In this document: in pieces, positions 60,376 through 64,000 of the stretch
How positions within the stretch are numbered: the first letter of the stretch is position 1
Layout: each line of letters opens with the position of its first letter
Origin: an uncultured Armatimonadota bacterium
Lineage (GTDB): Bacteria > Armatimonadota > Fimbriimonadia > Fimbriimonadales > Fimbriimonadaceae
Reading direction: 5' to 3'
Assembly (NCBI GenBank): GCA_903927345.1
Contig: CAIYMO010000031.1
Coordinates: forward strand, 62,001 to 126,000
DNA length: 64,000 nt
The notes under the pieces: model-generated
What the model was told of the DNA's origin: nothing
Seen by the model: only the letters and a program-made list of their open reading frames with translations
Databases searched by the model: none
Translations under genes and position numbers: made by a program

Positions 60376-61776
60376 TCAGGGGAGCTTGTTAAGCTCAAAA
60401 ACCTCAAAACTGAGCCGCCCCTCGTCATCCCGAATCACCTTCAGAACCCCGTCCTCAACAAACGAGTAAACCAGCCCCTCACCCAAAGCCGCCGCCACAA
60501 ACGAAGGCGCCGACAACTTCGATGCACTGAGAGCCGCATCTATATTCAGGACTCCTTCGACCTTTTTGGCGAATGTGGCCTCAAAAATGCGCACCACCGC
60601 CCTCAAATCTGGTTTCAATTTTTTCGCAGCGAGCCCGATCGAAAGATTCGTCGCGTCGTTGTCGGTCATTGAGATAACCGCCGCACAGCGACTCACCCCC
60701 GCCCGGTCAAGAACTTCCGGCTCCCTTCCATCACCGACCAGAAAGTGAACAGACGCCGGCAGAAGTTTGCGGTCACGTGCCGAGACATCAGCGTCTATTG
60801 CAACCACCTGATAGCCCATATGGCTCAGATACTCGACCGTTCGAGTTCCGACATTTCCAAGCCCAACAAGGATGATATGGTCGGAAAACGTTACTCGTTG
60901 TCGCCCCTCTAACTCCTCAAATCGGGTCGTAACAATGAAGTTGGTGATGATCGAATAGACGACGGCAACACCGGCTGAACCCAGAACCATCATGACGCAG
61001 GTGTAAAGCTTCAGTAACCAGCCTTGCTCGCGAACATTGATATCCCCATAGCCCGTAGTCGTGAGAGTCGTGGTGACGAAGTAGATCGCATCAATCAGTG
61101 AGAGCTTCATCCCCACACTGAACACAACCACGCTAGCCGCCGCAAGGATGATGATCTGTGTGAATAGAATTTTGAAGCTCTTCGGGACCGTCTCATAAAA
61201 CTGCCCGAACGTGACGCTGGGCATGCCACTCCGTCGCCTTGGCGGACTCTTTTCGCGACGATGGGCAACCAAGTCATCCGCCAGTCCAATATCGTCCGAC
61301 AGCGGAGAATTCGTCCGGATCAGCGAATATTGTTCGCCGCGCCACTCAAAAGCCCCCAACACACTGGGATCCAACGCCGCCGCCGCAAAACTCGGGGCGG
61401 CAACCATCGACATCGCTAGCGTTCGGTCGATTCCCGACTCCCGATGCAGCCGCGCTGCCAAAGTTTGATCGCCGAGTCGGATGACCACCCGGCAAGTAGC
61501 GCCGCTCTCCACGGCGTCCATCGCAATTTCCAAGTTCGCCAAATCCGAACTGGTCACCGCTAGCAACGCCCGCGCAGATGAAAGCCCAGCGGCACGCAAA
61601 ACATCAATGTCCCGCGCATCCCCGAACTCAACCGAAGCCCCCGCTTCAACAACAAGCTTCCTAAATCCACGAGGGTCGTCCGAGGTCACCACCCTTACCG
61701 GAATGCCAAGCTGTCGCAGGAGCATCGTGCACCGAAACCCCACCTGCCCCAACCCGCAAACAATGACGTGCGCCAT
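60376..61776 (-). CDS. Potassium channel with N- and C-terminal RCK (TrkA-N) domains
   Basis: HVIVCGLGQVGFRCTMLLRQLG; TTLTTTGYGDINV selectivity filter; IILVGLGNVGTRTVEYLSHMG. Confidence 0.92.
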   Translation of the reverse strand: MAHVIVCGLGQVGFRCTMLLRQLGIPVRVVTSDDPRGFRKLVVEAGASVEFGDARDIDVLRAAGLSSARALLAVTSSDLANLEIAMDAVESGATCRVVIRLGDQTLAARLHRESGIDRTLAMSMVAAPSFAAAALDPSVLGAFEWRGEQYSLIRTNSPLSDDIGLADDLVAHRREKSPPRRRSGMPSVTFGQFYETVPKSFKILFTQIIILAAASVVVFSVGMKLSLIDAIYFVTTTLTTTGYGDINVREQGWLLKLYTCVMMVLGSAGVAVVYSIITNFIVTTRFEELEGRQRVTFSDHIILVGLGNVGTRTVEYLSHMGYQVVAIDADVSARDRKLLPASVHFLVGDGREPEVLDRAGVSRCAAVISMTDNDATNLSIGLAAKKLKPDLRAVVRIFEATFAKKVEGVLNIDAALSASKLSAPSFVAAALGEGLVYSFVEDGVLKVIRDDEGRLSFEVFELNKLP

Positions 61777-61905
61777 GAACTCTTCAAGTCTACGCTCATC
61801 AGGCATCCATGCAACTCAAAACTCCCGCACCGTTACCAGGTTGAACGGCACACGGCTGTGGATTAACAAACTTGCTGCGCTGATTGGCAGTGGGGAATTT
61901 GGGCA

Positions 61906-63279
61906 TTGAACACAGGCATCAGGACGACTCATCGGCTAGAAACAGGGTTGCGCGTCGACCCAAAGCTCTTGCTCTCTAGCCAGATTTTGCAGCTATCGAT
62001 GCAAGAACTCGAGCAGAAGCTCGAGGCGGAACTCAACGAGAACCCCGCCTTCGAACGCCTCGCTCCCGAAGAAGCCGCCCTCACTGAGCGCGAAATCCTT
62101 CGCAACATTGCTCCTCGTGAACTCAAACCGCGCGGTGACGACCGCGAACTATGGCGTTCGCTCCCAACTGACGACGATACTCCCACCTGGATCGATCTCG
62201 CATCCTCAGAAACCACGCTGCACGAATATCTCAGCGCCCAGCTCCTCCCGCAACTGCCCGAGGATCTGCGCGAAGCCGGAGAGTTCGTCATCGGGTGTAT
62301 CAACGATAACGGCTACCTCTACGAACCAGTCGAAGAAATCGCCCTCGGCGGAAACTGCTCCATCGAAGACGCCGAATACGTCATCGCCCAGCTCAAAAAG
62401 TGCGAGCCCGCCGGAATCGGTGCAAGCGGAATCCAGGAGAGCCTTCTGCTCCAGCTCAAAGAAGACGAAACCTTCGAAGGCAAAATCGCCCGCAAGATCG
62501 TTCGCGATCACCTCGACCTCTTCACCGGCGGAAAGCGCATGAAGCTCGCCCGAAGATTCTCAGTAACCCCGGCGGTCATCAACGAAGTTTTCGACCTCAT
62601 TATGGGGTGCGTCCCATTCCCTGGCGACGCATTCCGACCCAGCAGCCAAAGTCACGAAGCACGGCTCCCCGCAATCCAACCCGACATCGTTCTCACCCGT
62701 TCAGAAATGGGCTGGGAAGTCAGCGTCCGAGGACCATCCGCCTCCGAATTCACCGTCAACGGCTACTACAAGAAGCGCCTCGAAGACCTTCAGAAACAAG
62801 CCAAGGTCGAAAAGGACGAGAAGCGACACCTGTCGCACTTCGTCGAGCGCGCCAGCGACTTCATCGACTGCCTCGAACAGCGCCATCGAACCATGATGCG
62901 TGTCGGCCAATATCTCATTGAGCGCCAGGCCGGATTCGTCTCCACCGGCGACGTCTCGTTCCTGATGCCGCTGACCCGAACCCAATTGGCCCACGACATC
63001 GATCTCCACGAGAGCACCGTCAGCCGCGCCACCCAAGGCAAGTTTGTCCAACTCTCAACTGGCGAAACAGTCTCGTTCGAAGTCTTCTTCAAACCGGCTC
63101 TGCGGGTCCAAAAGATGATCGAGGAAATCCTCGCCACCGAAAACCCCGACAATCCCTTGTCCGACGAGCGCATCGCCAAGATTCTCGCCGATAAGGGTGT
63201 CCACGTCGCCCGCCGTACGGTCAACAAATACCGCGACCGCACCAAGCTCCTCAGTAGCCGAAAGCGACGGTCCGCTTAA
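61906..63279 (+). CDS. rpoN: RNA polymerase sigma-54 factor
   Basis: 457 aa, TTG start; QILQLSMQELEQKLEAELNENPAFE region I; DIDLHESTVSRATQGKFVQ; RpoN box VARRTVNKYRD. Confidence 0.96.
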   Translation: MNTGIRTTHRLETGLRVDPKLLLSSQILQLSMQELEQKLEAELNENPAFERLAPEEAALTEREILRNIAPRELKPRGDDRELWRSLPTDDDTPTWIDLASSETTLHEYLSAQLLPQLPEDLREAGEFVIGCINDNGYLYEPVEEIALGGNCSIEDAEYVIAQLKKCEPAGIGASGIQESLLLQLKEDETFEGKIARKIVRDHLDLFTGGKRMKLARRFSVTPAVINEVFDLIMGCVPFPGDAFRPSSQSHEARLPAIQPDIVLTRSEMGWEVSVRGPSASEFTVNGYYKKRLEDLQKQAKVEKDEKRHLSHFVERASDFIDCLEQRHRTMMRVGQYLIERQAGFVSTGDVSFLMPLTRTQLAHDIDLHESTVSRATQGKFVQLSTGETVSFEVFFKPALRVQKMIEEILATENPDNPLSDERIAKILADKGVHVARRTVNKYRDRTKLLSSRKRRSA

Positions 63280-63299
63280 GCGAAAGATTGTCTGAACTG

Positions 63300-63322
63300 A
63301 TGGACGGACTAACTCCGTCCAT
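63300..63322. repeat. Inverted repeat ATGGACGG-N7-CCGTCCAT between rpoN and the next gene
   Basis: Perfect 8-bp arms; no U-tract, so terminator status is unclear. Confidence 0.35.
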
Positions 63323-63331
63323 AATCCAATC

Positions 63332-64000
63332 GTGACCGCAAAGCGCCGACTTCCCAAACCGCTCCTTGTTGCTGGCGGAATCTGTCTCTTCCTGCTTTCG
63401 CTCGTCGGCGTCGCCTACGCGCTCACCGACATCCCCCGCGCTGCCTCAAGCCTCAAAGAAAACGAAGCGAAAGCCAAGGCTGCCGGACTCTTCGCAAACT
63501 CAGCCGAGTTCGTCGCGACACTCCAAGTCCCCGAAAGCGAGAACGGCGCCCCGCTTCTCAAGGAAGCCATCGACCTGTACGAAGGCGAGTTCAAGAGCCT
63601 GAAATACTTCGGTCAAGACAACAAGACGATGAACAACGAAATCGTCGTCTCCGCCTACGACAAATTCGGATCCGGCTGGCAAAAGGTCGACGAACTCCCT
63701 AAGTTCAAATACTGCATCTTCCCCCGCGACCGATCTCCGATGATCGACGCGCTCTTTCCTGAATTCGCCACGGTCAAGTCAATCGCCAAACTGGCCCAAT
63801 ATCGCGCCATTGTGGCGCTAGAACGGAACGAACCAAAAGTCGCCGCAGAAGCATGGCGGCGTTGTGCCACCCTCGCCGCCGTCTGCGATGATGAACCGAT
63901 TCTGATTGGTCTCCTCGTCCGCATCGCCTGCGAAAGCATCGTCGAAGAGTCAATCCGAAAAGCGCTTAACCAGCGAGGCACCGACCCTGCTTGGCGCTCC
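63332..64000 (+). CDS. Hypothetical membrane-anchored protein, truncated by the window end
   Basis: GTG start; VTAKRRLPKPLLVAGGICLFLLSLVGVAYALTD... open to the window edge; CATAAT-6nt-GTG upstream; absent from the ORF track because there is no stop. Confidence 0.65.
   Translation, partial: MTAKRRLPKPLLVAGGICLFLLSLVGVAYALTDIPRAASSLKENEAKAKAAGLFANSAEFVATLQVPESENGAPLLKEAIDLYEGEFKSLKYFGQDNKTMNNEIVVSAYDKFGSGWQKVDELPKFKYCIFPRDRSPMIDALFPEFATVKSIAKLAQYRAIVALERNEPKVAAEAWRRCATLAAVCDDEPILIGLLVRIACESIVEESIRKALNQRGTDPAWRS

Noticed and set aside
63300-63322. Inverted repeat after rpoN as an intrinsic terminator
   Set aside because: 8-bp arms but no U-tract on either strand; kept only as a repeat feature.

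Overview
Bacterial chromosomal window of about 64 kb, densely coded on both strands. The pseudopilin N-termini (FTLIELLVVIAIIAILAAILFPVFAQAK) and overall gene style suggest an Armatimonadota (Fimbriimonadia-like) genome; this is inference. Main contents in order: nitroreductase; inactive-looking rhomboid-like protein; TolC/ABC/HlyD exporter preceded by what I read as a yybP-ykoY (Mn2+) riboswitch; queC, queE, metK; two pseudopilin + small-lipoprotein pairs; DUF1611/dipeptide-epimerase/6PGDH operon; DedA, glycosyltransferase and DinG-like helicase; divergent AraC/PhyH pair; YncE-phosphoesterase; DUF4965, DUF4230 and DUF1800 proteins; ABC-F, FAD oxidoreductase and CPBP protease; ruvB; secreted GH2 beta-galactosidase; chemotaxis cluster cheC-cheD-HDOD-cheB-cheR-cheY-cheX with no cheA, cheW or MCP; accB-like/pseudopilin/accC/nusB operon; S8 protease; folD; double-GH29 fucosidase; RCK-channel-RCK protein; rpoN. 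Best leads: (1) the BCCP (accB) homologue has lost its biotin-accepting Lys (EAMK replaced by FALG) and shares a coupled operon with a pseudopilin-like gene and accC; (2) the Mn2+-riboswitch-like leader on a tripartite exporter operon; (3) recurrent leaderless promoters, TAnnnT about 6 nt before the start codon, three of which use the upstream gene's TAA stop codon as the start of the -10 box; (4) a perfect palindrome around the -10-like box abutting the folD start codon. No tRNA, rRNA, CRISPR, IS element or phage was recognised.
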